Assembly (NCBI GenBank): GCA_964521105.1
Contig: CAZFPO010000005.1
Location: 1-64,000, forward strand
Direction of reading: 5' to 3'
Source: JAQUGA01 sp964521105
Lineage (GTDB): Bacteria; Bacteroidota; Bacteroidia; Bacteroidales; WCHB1-69
Length of the DNA: 64,000 nt
A program made the position numbers and the translations under genes. Positions 53,608 to 63,197 of this stretch are shown in pieces (position 1 is the first letter of the stretch; every line of letters begins with the position of its first letter). Under the pieces are notes generated by a model. The model was not told the DNA's origin, made no database searches, and saw only the letters and a program-made list of their open reading frames with translations.

Positions 53608-56600
53608 ATGTCAAACGTAAAATGGATATTCACAGTTTGGTTTATTTTATTTTCACTTACTGCATTTTCGCAAAAAAAATCCACCTCATTTTTTCGAAAT
53701 ATCACTATTTTAAATGGTAATATCCAAATAGACACTTTAAATAAACAACATTTAATTCACATTAAAAATTGGTCAAAAACCACAGAAATTGGCACTCCTG
53801 AGCTACCCATTAAATATGAATTGGTTTATATTCCAAACGGCTTCGAAGCATCTATAAACTACAATGTAATAAAATTAAAAAAAAATACAAATATAAATTT
53901 ACGTAAATCATTACCTCATAATATTGATACAGAGGGATTACCAACCTCTAATCCCGATTCAGTTCCATCTTATCCGATTGCGGACAAATGGTTTTTTAAC
54001 TCACCGGTTTGTATTGACAGAATTATTGAATTTAAAGGACATAAAATGGCATTAGTAAAATTATCGCCCATGCAATATAATCCTTTGAAAAAAACACTTA
54101 TCATTAATTATGATTTTAATTATACCATTTTTTTTAAACCAAATAGTTCAAAAAACACACATGCCTCAAAACCTAATACCACTATCAAGGATATTCATAA
54201 TTTAAAGCGTTGGGTTGTTAATCCCGAAAATATCGAACTAAATACGAACACTAAACAACAAAACACTTTTTCAAATTATTTAATTATTACTAATTCAAAT
54301 TATTTAATAGCAGCTGATACTCTAGCTTTGTGGAAACAGGAATGCGGATATCGAACTAAGATTATCAGTAAACCCTTCTGGACAAGTTCGGAGATAAAAG
54401 ATACGATTCAGAATTTATATTTGAATAGTGATTTTTGTCCGGATTATGTTTGTTTTTTAGGCGACCATGATTTGGTTCCAGGAACTGAAAAACTGGCTCC
54501 TCCTCCACTTCCCGACATGTTTGCAACGGATTTGTATTATGTTTGTATGGGCGGTTCCACCGATTACTTTCCCGACATCGCTTATGGTCGGATTTCAGTA
54601 TCAAATTCAACAGAGGCAATGACCACCGTTAAAAAAATAATTAAATATGAAAAAAATCCCCCTTCAAGTCCAGAATTTTACCAAAACGCCTCTCATTGCT
54701 CCTATTTTCAAGATGAGAATTATGATGGTTATGATGACAGACGTTTTGTGCAAACTTCGGAGGAAATTAGAGACTACATCCAACAAAACACCAATATTCA
54801 AGTACAGCGAATTTACGAAGCATTTTCGGATGTAACCCCAATGTATTGGAACAATGGTATTTATTCTACTGGAGAAGCAATACCAACCGAATTATTAAAA
54901 CCGATTTTTGCTTGGAATGGTTCTACTTCGGATATGATTAATTCGATTAACTATGGTCGATTATATGTTTTTCATCGCGATCACGGATTTTCAAATGCTA
55001 CTGGGTGGGCACATCCTTCCTTTTTAACTTCTCAAATACAATATTTATTTAATTTATCGCAATTACCTTTGATAATTAGTATAAATTGTCATACGGGTGA
55101 ATTTTCAAAACCCGAATGTTTTGCCGAAAAAATGTTACGTTCTACCACCGGTGGTTGTTTTGGCATCTTTGCACCATCGTTTTACAGCTATAGTGGTTAT
55201 AATGATGCTTTTTCGATGGGGATATTTGATGGATTTTGGAATACACCTGGAATATCACCAAATTTTACTGGAAGTGGCGGTTCGCCAACACCAGATATTG
55301 ATAATGCCTTAATGACTAATAAACCCGGTGATGTATTAATTCACTCGCTTATTTATTCAACGTTGTATTGGGGATTTAACCAGCATACTAACGAAATTAT
55401 GCACTATTTTGGCGACCCTGCAACCACATTTTATACCTCTTTACCCAGCCCTATCACCGCAAATTTATCGGATACCATAATTTGTAATTCTGAAAGTTAT
55501 TTTATTCAAACTGAAAATTGTAATAATTGTATTGCATCATTAAGTTTAAATAATCAACTTGTCGCTAGTTCACAAATTTTTAATGATACTCTTACCTTAC
55601 ATTTTAACGCAATGTATGGCGACACTGCTTATTTAACAATTACTGGCGATGGTAAAAGACCTTTTATAAAATCCTTAGTTTGGTATTGTAATCAACCTGT
55701 TTATGCCCCTATTGCAAATTTTTCGTATAGCGACAGTATTGCTTGCAATGGAAGCATTCAGTTTACCGATGAAAGTATACATTTTCCACAACAATGGCTT
55801 TGGGATTTTGGTGATGGTGTAACTTCAAATTTACAAAATCCCACACATAACTTCAATTCACCAGGTTACTATACCGTAAAATTGAAAACTTCAAATATCC
55901 ACGGTGTTGATTCAATATATAAAAGCAATATTATTCATGTAGTTACACCTGAAAAACCTCTATTTTCAGATACTTTGCTTTGTAATTCATCACCCCTTAC
56001 ATTAACTGCTTTTGCAAATCAACAAGTTTATTGGTATAGCGATGTTGAACATCAAAACCTAATAGAAACTGGTTCAAGTATTTATTTTAATAATATTACA
56101 CAAAATGCTGATATATACCCATTTACAAAAAATTTAATATCAAATTTATCGGTTGGAATTTTTGACAATTCGGGACAAGGTGGATATATATACAACAATA
56201 AAAAAAATTATTTGGTAATTAGGGCATTAGATGATATAACTATTTCCAGTGTTAAAATATTTAGTAACGCTACTGGAAACAAAATTATTGAGTTAACTGA
56301 CTCTTTAGGTAATGTTATTAGTAATAAAGTGTTTAATTTTAGTATTGGGGAAAACATTGTTCCATTAAATTTTTCTGTTCAAAAGGGTAAGCGTTATCGT
56401 ATAGTTGGACCTTCTTATTCAAATTTTCATGCAACCAATGTAGGCGTTCAATTTCCTTATATTTTAAAAAACTCAATAAGCATTGACAGTTGTTCATCAG
56501 TTAATCAAATGGATACTTACTATTATTTTTATGAACTAAAAGTCAATCGTTCGTGTTATAGCAATTCTGATACTTTAAACATTAAAGTTCAAAATATTGA

Positions 56601-57297
56601 TGCTACTATATCGCCATCAGGGAAATATATTCTTTGTAACGAAAATGATAGTGTATACATTTTTATGAATTCGGGATTGAGTGCTCAATGGTCGAATGGA
56701 ATTTCAGGAAATAGTATTATTGTAAATCAAACTGGTAATTATTCGGCAAACTTCAGTGTGAATTCGTGTAATTATTTTTCTGACACACTGGAAATTCTTC
56801 CGTATTATCCAATTACTACATCATTTACGGTAAATTGTCAGAATAATAATTGTCAGTTTAGCAATACTAGTTCAAATGCCATTTGGTATTTTTGGGATTT
56901 TGGAGACGGCACCTACAGTAATGAAATGAGTCCAACTCATGTTTTTGCTGATACAGGCACATATAGTGTTCAGTTGATTGCATATACAAATTGCGACACT
57001 TCATATTTCAACCAATACATTAGAATTGATGCACTTTTAGTTAGTGAATCTGATTTAACTTCAATTGGTATTTATCCTAATCCATTGATTGATGGTTTTT
57101 ATATTACAAATAAATCGGGACAAACCTTGTCAATAAATGTATATAACGCAGAAGCACAAATAATTAGTCAGCTAACAAGCAACAAAAATGAAGTCTTCAT
57201 TGATATGAAGTCTTTTGCCGGTGGAATTTACTTTGTTGAACTTCGGACAAATAACCTCATAATTTGGCGAAAGTTATTGAAATTCAATAACTTTTAA
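53608..57297 (+). CDS. Gingipain-family (C25) cysteine protease with PKD domains and T9SS sorting domain
   Basis: About 1229 aa. The signal peptide (ends LTAFSQ) and a propeptide-like region (about 20-210) precede the C25 catalytic domain. The His is in FHRDHGFSNATG (about 459) and the nucleophile in SINCHTGEFSKPECFA (Cys about 494). Two PKD domains (WLWDFGDGVTSNLQNPTHNF; WYFWDFGDGTYSNEMSPTH) and a C-terminal type A sorting domain from IYPNP follow. It is exported by T9SS to the cell surface. The ATG at 53608, with AAGAGGA just upstream, gives a clean signal peptide; a TTG at 53557 would add 17 residues. Confidence 0.9.
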   Translation: MSNVKWIFTVWFILFSLTAFSQKKSTSFFRNITILNGNIQIDTLNKQHLIHIKNWSKTTEIGTPELPIKYELVYIPNGFEASINYNVIKLKKNTNINLRKSLPHNIDTEGLPTSNPDSVPSYPIADKWFFNSPVCIDRIIEFKGHKMALVKLSPMQYNPLKKTLIINYDFNYTIFFKPNSSKNTHASKPNTTIKDIHNLKRWVVNPENIELNTNTKQQNTFSNYLIITNSNYLIAADTLALWKQECGYRTKIISKPFWTSSEIKDTIQNLYLNSDFCPDYVCFLGDHDLVPGTEKLAPPPLPDMFATDLYYVCMGGSTDYFPDIAYGRISVSNSTEAMTTVKKIIKYEKNPPSSPEFYQNASHCSYFQDENYDGYDDRRFVQTSEEIRDYIQQNTNIQVQRIYEAFSDVTPMYWNNGIYSTGEAIPTELLKPIFAWNGSTSDMINSINYGRLYVFHRDHGFSNATGWAHPSFLTSQIQYLFNLSQLPLIISINCHTGEFSKPECFAEKMLRSTTGGCFGIFAPSFYSYSGYNDAFSMGIFDGFWNTPGISPNFTGSGGSPTPDIDNALMTNKPGDVLIHSLIYSTLYWGFNQHTNEIMHYFGDPATTFYTSLPSPITANLSDTIICNSESYFIQTENCNNCIASLSLNNQLVASSQIFNDTLTLHFNAMYGDTAYLTITGDGKRPFIKSLVWYCNQPVYAPIANFSYSDSIACNGSIQFTDESIHFPQQWLWDFGDGVTSNLQNPTHNFNSPGYYTVKLKTSNIHGVDSIYKSNIIHVVTPEKPLFSDTLLCNSSPLTLTAFANQQVYWYSDVEHQNLIETGSSIYFNNITQNADIYPFTKNLISNLSVGIFDNSGQGGYIYNNKKNYLVIRALDDITISSVKIFSNATGNKIIELTDSLGNVISNKVFNFSIGENIVPLNFSVQKGKRYRIVGPSYSNFHATNVGVQFPYILKNSISIDSCSSVNQMDTYYYFYELKVNRSCYSNSDTLNIKVQNIDATISPSGKYILCNENDSVYIFMNSGLSAQWSNGISGNSIIVNQTGNYSANFSVNSCNYFSDTLEILPYYPITTSFTVNCQNNNCQFSNTSSNAIWYFWDFGDGTYSNEMSPTHVFADTGTYSVQLIAYTNCDTSYFNQYIRIDALLVSESDLTSIGIYPNPLIDGFYITNKSGQTLSINVYNAEAQIISQLTSNKNEVFIDMKSFAGGIYFVELRTNNLIIWRKLLKFNNF

Positions 57298-57305
57298 AAT
57301 GTTGC

Positions 57306-57818
57306 TTATTTACAGGATTTTAAGCCAAATATTAGCCCAATACCCGGAAAAGCAAATTCTTCGAAACTTACTCGAATTTTATTGTAATGATTCCCAATTC
57401 TGGAAAAAGGCAAATATGCACCTGCTGAAATTTTGAAATACCATTGTTCCCTATTTAATATGGTGTAATTTAAATTCGGATATAATAACACCATATCAGC
57501 ACTACCTCCATCGCCCATAAAAGGCATTGGGGTAAAACCTATTAAATAAACTCCAAAACCATATTTTAAATAATTATAATTTAGCCCTAAGTTAATTGAG
57601 CAAATATATTCATCATTAAACGGAATCAACATTCCAAAACCTAATGAAGGCGTTAACAGATGATTTCTATTTTGAGTTAGTTTAATATCAATCAACGTAT
57701 TAAAAGAAAACCCAAGTGTGCCTGAGCCTCCCAAATGTAGTTCATTTTTCACCTGACCAATGGTGTTACTTGCCCAAACAAGGAACAATAAGATAAATGC
57801 TAGATTTTTTAATTTCAC
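57306..57818 (-). CDS. Small outer-membrane beta-barrel protein
   Basis: 170 aa. The signal peptide ends ASNTIGQ, then alternating strands such as HLGGSGTLGFSFNTLIDIK and LTPSLGFGMLIPFN indicate an eight-strand barrel. No motif for a function. It converges on the protease gene with only 8 bp between stops. The promoter box TATATTTG on the minus strand (57887-57894) leaves a leader of about 60 nt. Confidence 0.72.
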   Translation of the reverse strand: MKLKNLAFILLFLVWASNTIGQVKNELHLGGSGTLGFSFNTLIDIKLTQNRNHLLTPSLGFGMLIPFNDEYICSINLGLNYNYLKYGFGVYLIGFTPMPFMGDGGSADMVLLYPNLNYTILNREQWYFKISAGAYLPFSRIGNHYNKIRVSFEEFAFPGIGLIFGLKSCK

Positions 57819-57886
57819 AAGATGGATTTTTAGTATATAAATTTCAATAAGTCATTTTTTGATACCATAAATCAAATGATTCGATG

Positions 57887-57894
57887 CAAATATA
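57887..57894 (-). promoter_or_regulatory. -7 box for the 57306 gene
   Basis: Minus-strand TATATTTGC fits TAnnTTTGY. Confidence 0.5.
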
Positions 57895-58026
57895 AAAAAT
57901 GTTTAACTATAATAGAGCTAATTCTCAAAAAATCTCAGTAATAAAAAGATAGAAATACTTTTGATAACAAATTTTTATTGATTTTGAAACGCGTTTTAAT
58001 CCAATAATAAATAATTTAACCCAGAA

Positions 58027-58170
58027 TCAGCGATACAATCGCTGAAACGATTAAATGTTTCTAACTCAATTCGTTGATACGAATTGAAACAAACATTAAA
58101 TCGGGATTAAACCCAACTAAATCAAGTAGTTCAATTTTTTCAAATCTCCTATTGATTAATTTGGGTTTAA
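58027..58170. repeat. Run of three strong inverted repeats in a gene-free gap
   Basis: The 57819-58287 gap holds no gene of normal kind. Inside it are three stem-loops in a row. A: 58027-58034 with 58038-58045, perfect 8 bp, loop ACA. B: outer 13-bp stem 58048-58060 with 58091-58103, plus inner 7-bp stem 58067-58073 with 58080-58086. C: 58107-58123 with 58154-58170, 15 of 17 bases paired including 10 in a row. There is no T-run, so they are not ordinary terminators. A structured RNA or a recombination or repeat element is possible; I do not recognise a family. Confidence 0.7.
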
Positions 58171-58287
58171 CACAACAAATCATTAGAAGAACCGAACATA
58201 CACATTGAGCATGTATATTTATTAGAGAGAATTAAGCATTGTACAACTCAAATAATCGAGTAGATTAATTTGAAATAATTGCAGAAA

Positions 58288-58395
58288 TTACTTTTTCTTA
58301 GGTTTAGTAAAAAGTACTTTATAGAAAAAATATCCTGTATAAAGTGTAACCGTGATATGAACCACTAGCATAGTAATCAACGCTTCAGAACTCAT
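58288..58395 (-). CDS. MetS-like small subunit of the NSS transporter
   Basis: A 35-codon gene (plus stop) with a start 4 bp after the transporter's stop codon. It reads MSSEALITMLVVHITVTLYT, then GYFFYKVLFTKPKKK. The single hydrophobic helix ending in a Lys-rich cytoplasmic tail is the pattern of the MetS-family small partners of bacterial NSS symporters (as in the MetPS methionine importer). The close coupling and helix-plus-basic-tail design support a real gene; the function as transporter subunit is by analogy. Confidence 0.82.
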   Translation of the reverse strand: MSSEALITMLVVHITVTLYTGYFFYKVLFTKPKKK

Positions 58396-58399
58396 AGTT

Positions 58400-60235
58400 T
58401 TATGTTTTTAATGGATTGTGTTTTTTATGTTGTTTAGCTGCAAAATAAACCAATATGCAAAAAGCAAAAAAAGTAAATAATAAAAGTATTCGAGAAAGAT
58501 CAATAAAAAATATATCGTTAATGACAAAACCTTTAAAAATGGGATCTCCTTTTTTAACAAACTGTCCATCGATTATTAGCAATTGATACCCATCTTTGAT
58601 TTCGTATTTTTTTGCATTTTTTTCATTAGAAACATCATTATTAATAATCACAAAGTTTCTATCTCTAAGAGTTTCTTTTCCAACAAAATACCCTTCATTT
58701 TCGGAAAAATAGGTATTTGAAAAATATTCGGAATTTTGTCCAATTCCTTTATGAAAGATTTTTCCAAACACCGAGTTATTATCAATTTCCCAACCCGAAA
58801 GGCTAATTTTTGACCAATCATTATCTTTTGGACTAACCAAAGCACCAATAAATATAACAATAAGTAAAACCGGTGTGATAAATTTGATTATAAATTTATA
58901 AATTTTGGGAATTTTAATATCTGCAGCGTATGTTATCTCTCGCCAGCCTCGTTTCATGCCAAAAAACCAAGCAAACAAAATAGTTTCGAGCATGGCAAAC
59001 GTAAACAACGATACAGTACCTCCCCAATAATCGTATTCGTCAAATACCCCTTTTTCAAAAAACAAAACGGTGGGTAAACCAAGAGTGAGAATTATTAAAC
59101 CAAAAGCCAAGGCAGATTTTTTTCTAGACCATTTATATTCATCTTGAAAAAATCCCATGGCTGGAGTACCCATTGCTAAAGAGGAAGTAACACCTGCAAA
59201 AAACAACAACCCAAAAAAGGCTACCCCAGCAAAAATCGCCATCATTTCGCCCCATTGTTGAAATAAAAATGGCATTGTGCGGAAACCTAATCCTAAGCCC
59301 CCCATTTGAACCAAATCCACTACTTTATCGATTCCTAAATATCCGATAGCAATAGACGTAATTATGGTACCACCTAAAACAATTTCTACAAATTCGTTCA
59401 TAAAACCAGCCGACATAGCATTAAGTGCAATATCTTGGTCTTTTCGAACATAAGAGGCATAACATTGAATTGTTCCCATTCCTACCGAAAGTGTAAAAAA
59501 TATTTGTCCTGCAGCAGCAAACCAAACTTTTGGGTCGGATAAAGTGGAATAATTGGGTGTCCATAAAAAGTTTAAACCAGTTAAACCATCGTTAATAGCA
59601 TTGTTAACACCAGCTTTAATTAAAGTTCCCTTAATTGCCAGAAAAATTCCAAATACTATTAATAAAGGCATACCAATTTTAGCTGCTTTTTCTATACCAC
59701 CACTTAATCCTTTGCTCAAAATCCATACATTTAAAGCTAAACATAGAATATAAAAAACAATTGCTTCGTATGGTATTAAAGTGGTTGAGTGTGACACATC
59801 AAGGTAGCTATCAAAAAATGACGAAACATCATGCTGATTCATTCCATTAAATGTACCAGCAACCGAATGCCAAATATACGATAGTGTCCAGCTTTCTAAA
59901 TAACAATAATAGGCTGCAATAGCAAGATTTGAAAAAATTCCAAACACACCAACATATTTCCAAACCTTCTTTTTATTCATTTCATTTAAAATAAAAGGTG
60001 TTGAATGGTGCCCTAATTTTCCACCAAATCGTCCTGTCGACCACTCTATTAATAATAATGGAATTCCAAGCAACAGAAAAGAAACTAGATAAGGTATAAT
60101 GAAAGCTCCACCTCCATTATTAATTGCTTGAACTGGAAATCGTAAAAAATTTCCAAATCCGACGGCATTGCCTGCCATAGCCAAAATTAGCCCTATACGA
60201 GAACCCCATGATTCAACCTGAACACTTTTTCCCAT
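58400..60235 (-). CDS. Sodium-dependent NSS-family amino-acid transporter
   Basis: 611 aa, LeuT-fold. The start of helix 1 reads SRIGLILAMAGNAVGFGNFLRFP (substrate and Na+ site), then NNGGGAFIIPYL and IEWSTGRFGG. About 12 helices. It is unusual in having an extra soluble segment of about 100 residues (roughly 470-570) between the last two helices; bacterial NSS proteins are normally 450-520 aa. The substrate is unknown, although the MetS-like partner gene directly downstream recalls amino-acid importers such as MetP. Promoter box TATTTTTG at 60283-60290. Confidence 0.92.
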   Translation of the reverse strand: MGKSVQVESWGSRIGLILAMAGNAVGFGNFLRFPVQAINNGGGAFIIPYLVSFLLLGIPLLLIEWSTGRFGGKLGHHSTPFILNEMNKKKVWKYVGVFGIFSNLAIAAYYCYLESWTLSYIWHSVAGTFNGMNQHDVSSFFDSYLDVSHSTTLIPYEAIVFYILCLALNVWILSKGLSGGIEKAAKIGMPLLIVFGIFLAIKGTLIKAGVNNAINDGLTGLNFLWTPNYSTLSDPKVWFAAAGQIFFTLSVGMGTIQCYASYVRKDQDIALNAMSAGFMNEFVEIVLGGTIITSIAIGYLGIDKVVDLVQMGGLGLGFRTMPFLFQQWGEMMAIFAGVAFFGLLFFAGVTSSLAMGTPAMGFFQDEYKWSRKKSALAFGLIILTLGLPTVLFFEKGVFDEYDYWGGTVSLFTFAMLETILFAWFFGMKRGWREITYAADIKIPKIYKFIIKFITPVLLIVIFIGALVSPKDNDWSKISLSGWEIDNNSVFGKIFHKGIGQNSEYFSNTYFSENEGYFVGKETLRDRNFVIINNDVSNEKNAKKYEIKDGYQLLIIDGQFVKKGDPIFKGFVINDIFFIDLSRILLLFTFFAFCILVYFAAKQHKKHNPLKT

Positions 60236-60282
60236 TGTAATTTATTTTTAAGCAACTAAATTACATTTTATTATCATTTTAA

Positions 60283-60290
60283 CAAAAATA
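60283..60290 (-). promoter_or_regulatory. -7 promoter box of the NSS operon
   Basis: Minus-strand TATTTTTGT, with a TTG 16 bp upstream (60307-60309), about 48 bp before the ATG. Confidence 0.55.
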
Positions 60291-60326
60291 TTTTTAATTT
60301 TTTGTTCAATAATCTCAATTCGTAAA

Positions 60327-60344
60327 TTACGCTTCGAAGCGTAA
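60327..60344. repeat. Perfect 18-bp palindrome
   Basis: TTACGCTTCGAAGCGTAA is its own reverse complement. The unit GCGTAA recurs at 60354-60359 at the end of the ATPase gene. It may mark the 3' end of the ATPase transcript or an operator for the NSS promoter. No T-run follows. Confidence 0.6.
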
Positions 60345-60349
60345 CGCTC

Positions 60350-61465
60350 TCAGGCGTAATTTAAAATGAATTTCTGAAAAAATGGGTCACTAATAAAGTA
60401 AGTATTTGCAGTTTTATCAATTATACTCTTATCCATCAATACCGAAATTGCTTTTTGAATAGATGATGGTGTTGATAATCGATGTTTTTTTAAATATTCA
60501 TTCGAGAAAATATTATCACCGTTGACAGTAAGTGCCTTCAATATATTTTTTTGCAAAACCGATAACTTATCAAAAAGTTCGTAATAATAGTCATGTTTTA
60601 ATATAATTACTTGTTTTACACACAAATCAACAATATCTATTGTAACTTCATGTTGTGATTTAATGAGATATTGCCAAATTTCGGCAGCTAACATTTGAAT
60701 GTAATATGGTATTTTGGCACTACATTTAATAATATATGTTGCCACTTCATCCGAAATAATAATTCCTGATTCTGAAAATTTATTTTTCAAAAAAACTATT
60801 GTTTTATCTAATGGAAGAAATCCTAATTGCATATGAAATGCTGAATTATAAAAAGCGCGTTTTTTATTATTGAACATATCATTTAGTAAGTGGGTGCGAC
60901 TTCCTAAAAATAGATAATTCACTTTTTGATGTTGAATTTTACTTCTTAAAAGATTTTCGAAGCCAATTTTTTCAAAGTTTGTAATTTCTTGAAATTCATC
61001 AAATATTACGATGACTTTTTGATTGTTTTTTACAAGCTTTTGAGGCAAATCAAGAATATCTGAAAGAGTTTGTGATGAAACTCGATGTTCAACAAAGTCA
61101 ATCCCAAGTTCTGGCAAACCATCATTTCCGATAGATAAAATTGGTCGGACTGATTTAACGGTTTCAGAAATAATTTCCATGAATTTCTGAAAATTTGTTT
61201 GTTTTTTCACAATTGACCGCACGTAATGACTTACAAAAACTTCAACAGAATAAATTGGTAAAAAATCGAAATAGATACAAATGGCTCCTTGTTTTTCCAT
61301 CTCTTCAATGGCTTTAAAAACTAAAGATGTTTTACCATATCTACGAGGTGCAAATAAAACAAGATTATTACCACCCATAAGTGTAGACACAATCCGATCA
61401 CATTCAATCTCTCTATCAAAAAACTGATTACCTTTAACTACGGTTCCAAAACTAAATGGATTCAT
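60350..61465 (-). CDS. AAA-family ATPase (archaeal ATPase / STAND-like)
   Basis: 371 aa. Starts MNPFSFGTVVKGNQFFDRE, a typical opening of the ATPase_2 family. Walker A is APRRYGKTSL, Walker B is IVIFDEFQEI, sensor region GSRTHLL, followed by a C-terminal winged-helix-like domain (about 290-371, e.g. STPSSIQKAISVLMDKSIID). No effector domain or partner gene is present. Such stand-alone ATPases are frequent, often mobile genes in Bacteroidota, of unknown function. Two adjoining promoter-like boxes lie at 61480-61495 on the minus strand. Confidence 0.85.
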   Translation of the reverse strand: MNPFSFGTVVKGNQFFDREIECDRIVSTLMGGNNLVLFAPRRYGKTSLVFKAIEEMEKQGAICIYFDFLPIYSVEVFVSHYVRSIVKKQTNFQKFMEIISETVKSVRPILSIGNDGLPELGIDFVEHRVSSQTLSDILDLPQKLVKNNQKVIVIFDEFQEITNFEKIGFENLLRSKIQHQKVNYLFLGSRTHLLNDMFNNKKRAFYNSAFHMQLGFLPLDKTIVFLKNKFSESGIIISDEVATYIIKCSAKIPYYIQMLAAEIWQYLIKSQHEVTIDIVDLCVKQVIILKHDYYYELFDKLSVLQKNILKALTVNGDNIFSNEYLKKHRLSTPSSIQKAISVLMDKSIIDKTANTYFISDPFFQKFILNYA

Positions 61466-61525
61466 TTTATTCTTTTTTACAAAAATACAAATTTATATGA
61501 TTTATAAAATGAATTCAAAGTATTA

Positions 61526-63034
61526 TTAAAAATCCTTGGTGACATCTTGTTTTGATTTATATTTACAAGGTATTCTTAAGCCCTCATTAATAACATACAA
61601 TCCATACTTTCCATTTTTCTTAACAAAATATAAAGGACTATCAAATGTTTCAATGGATTCATATTCTAAGGGAATTGCCCATTTAAAAACGCTATTTTCT
61701 AATAAAATTAGTCCTACAAAATTATTTTTTTTGACAATAATTGGCATCGATTCCTCATAATAATATTCCTCTCTATAATCAATTTTATCGTATTCAAAAG
61801 GCAAAACTACGTTTAATGAATCTCGGGTTCTTAATACAACTCCGTATTTTTTATTTTGTTTCAAGATAATGAAAGATGGATAGCTATCAATCACATAGTT
61901 CAAAAAAGTTGGTTTATTGGATGGTAAAATATATTTAAGATTAAAACCACTATCAGTTTTTTCAAAAATCTTTGGACCATCGAAAAAGTATCGATTTCCA
62001 ATTACAAAACTGCCAGCATAAATGTCAGTCATCATTTTTTTAAATTTATACAACACCTTCCCTTTCACATCCAACAAAACAGGTTTTTTGGTTGAATTAT
62101 CATGAAAAATGGATGAATTATCCCATAATCGATAGTAATATCCATTTAAATAACTAGTTTCAATTTTTTTATGAGTTTTATAATAATATAATGTCATCCC
62201 TTTTTCACCATCAGTTATCCCAAATTCGGGATTAACTAATTTAAAGTCAGTGGATGTGCTTTTGGGGATATAATACTTTTGTCCATTCGAGTTTAAAATG
62301 AATACAGAGTCATTAAGTTGAACCGTAAAAATATAATTTTGAGTTAATTGGTCAAAAATAATTGCGGGAAAAATAGAATCGTACATAAATTCAATTTTTT
62401 CATTTTTGTTTGTCAGAGATAATGCACCCCATTTATTATTTTTCTTAGCCAAAATAATTTCTTTAATAGATGTGCCAAATTGCTGATATTCAAATGGAAT
62501 GACAATATTAAACAAGGAATCAACTATACCCCATTTATCTTTGACTTTTGCTTCAAAAAAATCATATTGTGGGTGAAATAAGCTATAGTCTGTATTTGAA
62601 TAAAAGAAATTTGAAAAAATATTTTGAAATTTAAAAAAACTAACATCATCATATTTACAAGGGATTATTTCGCTCTTCCCTATTTGATAAACACCTACTT
62701 TATTGAAATTATGGACTCTGAAAAATTCATTTTCATTAATTATTGCGAAATTTGTTTTCACCGAAAAAAACTTTTCGATATTATCATATTTGCAGGGTAT
62801 TAAAATTTCTCCTTGATTATTAGTTAGTCCTTTTTTATATAAACTATCTGTAATCACTGCATACGTATCATCTATTACATCGATACTCAAATAAATGGAA
62901 GGTAAAATTCGTTTGCCTAGCGAATCAATTACACCATATCTACCATTATCGAAATCAAGAACTATACTCCAATTTTGTGAAAATGAAGATTTATAGAAGC
63001 AAAATGCAAGAATAAAAAATATTATTTTTTTCAT
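61526..63034 (-). CDS. Exported WG-repeat protein
   Basis: About 502 aa. The signal peptide (MKKIIFFILAFCFYKSSFSQ) is followed by a series of WG repeats, the beta-rich unit with Gly-Val/Leu-Ile/Val-Asp cores: GRYGVIDSLGKRILPSIY, KWGIVDSLFNIVIPFEYQQF, KKYGVVLRTRDSLNVVLPF, KYGLYVINEGLRIPCKYK. Seven or more copies can be seen, some decayed. Such repeats are thought to mediate binding; no enzyme domain is present. The start at 63034 gives the signal peptide; the frame runs upstream to 63118 with a second hydrophobic stretch that I judge non-coding. Confidence 0.83.
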   Translation of the reverse strand: MKKIIFFILAFCFYKSSFSQNWSIVLDFDNGRYGVIDSLGKRILPSIYLSIDVIDDTYAVITDSLYKKGLTNNQGEILIPCKYDNIEKFFSVKTNFAIINENEFFRVHNFNKVGVYQIGKSEIIPCKYDDVSFFKFQNIFSNFFYSNTDYSLFHPQYDFFEAKVKDKWGIVDSLFNIVIPFEYQQFGTSIKEIILAKKNNKWGALSLTNKNEKIEFMYDSIFPAIIFDQLTQNYIFTVQLNDSVFILNSNGQKYYIPKSTSTDFKLVNPEFGITDGEKGMTLYYYKTHKKIETSYLNGYYYRLWDNSSIFHDNSTKKPVLLDVKGKVLYKFKKMMTDIYAGSFVIGNRYFFDGPKIFEKTDSGFNLKYILPSNKPTFLNYVIDSYPSFIILKQNKKYGVVLRTRDSLNVVLPFEYDKIDYREEYYYEESMPIIVKKNNFVGLILLENSVFKWAIPLEYESIETFDSPLYFVKKNGKYGLYVINEGLRIPCKYKSKQDVTKDF

Positions 63035-63197
63035 TTCAAATAGTTTTGGACAGAAATTACAATTTTTTTTGAATATTAATGCAATGATAAGAAAAATACA
63101 GACGCTAATGCTGTTCAAAATTATTTCTTTTTACATTATTTTTAATCTTTTTTTTTATTAAATTTACACTTTCTTAAAAATCATTATCCTACTCCAT

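Noticed and set aside
58014..58176. Integron attC site in the hairpin cluster
   Set aside because: Several RYYYAAC-like heptamers occur (ATTTAAC, GTTTAAC), but no correctly oriented GTTRRRY partner closes a single attC fold, and there is no integron integrase or cassette array.
60350..61465. Anti-phage defence ATPase
   Set aside because: It is a stand-alone ATPase_2 protein with no nuclease, toxin or sensor partner next to it, so calling it a defence gene would be guesswork.
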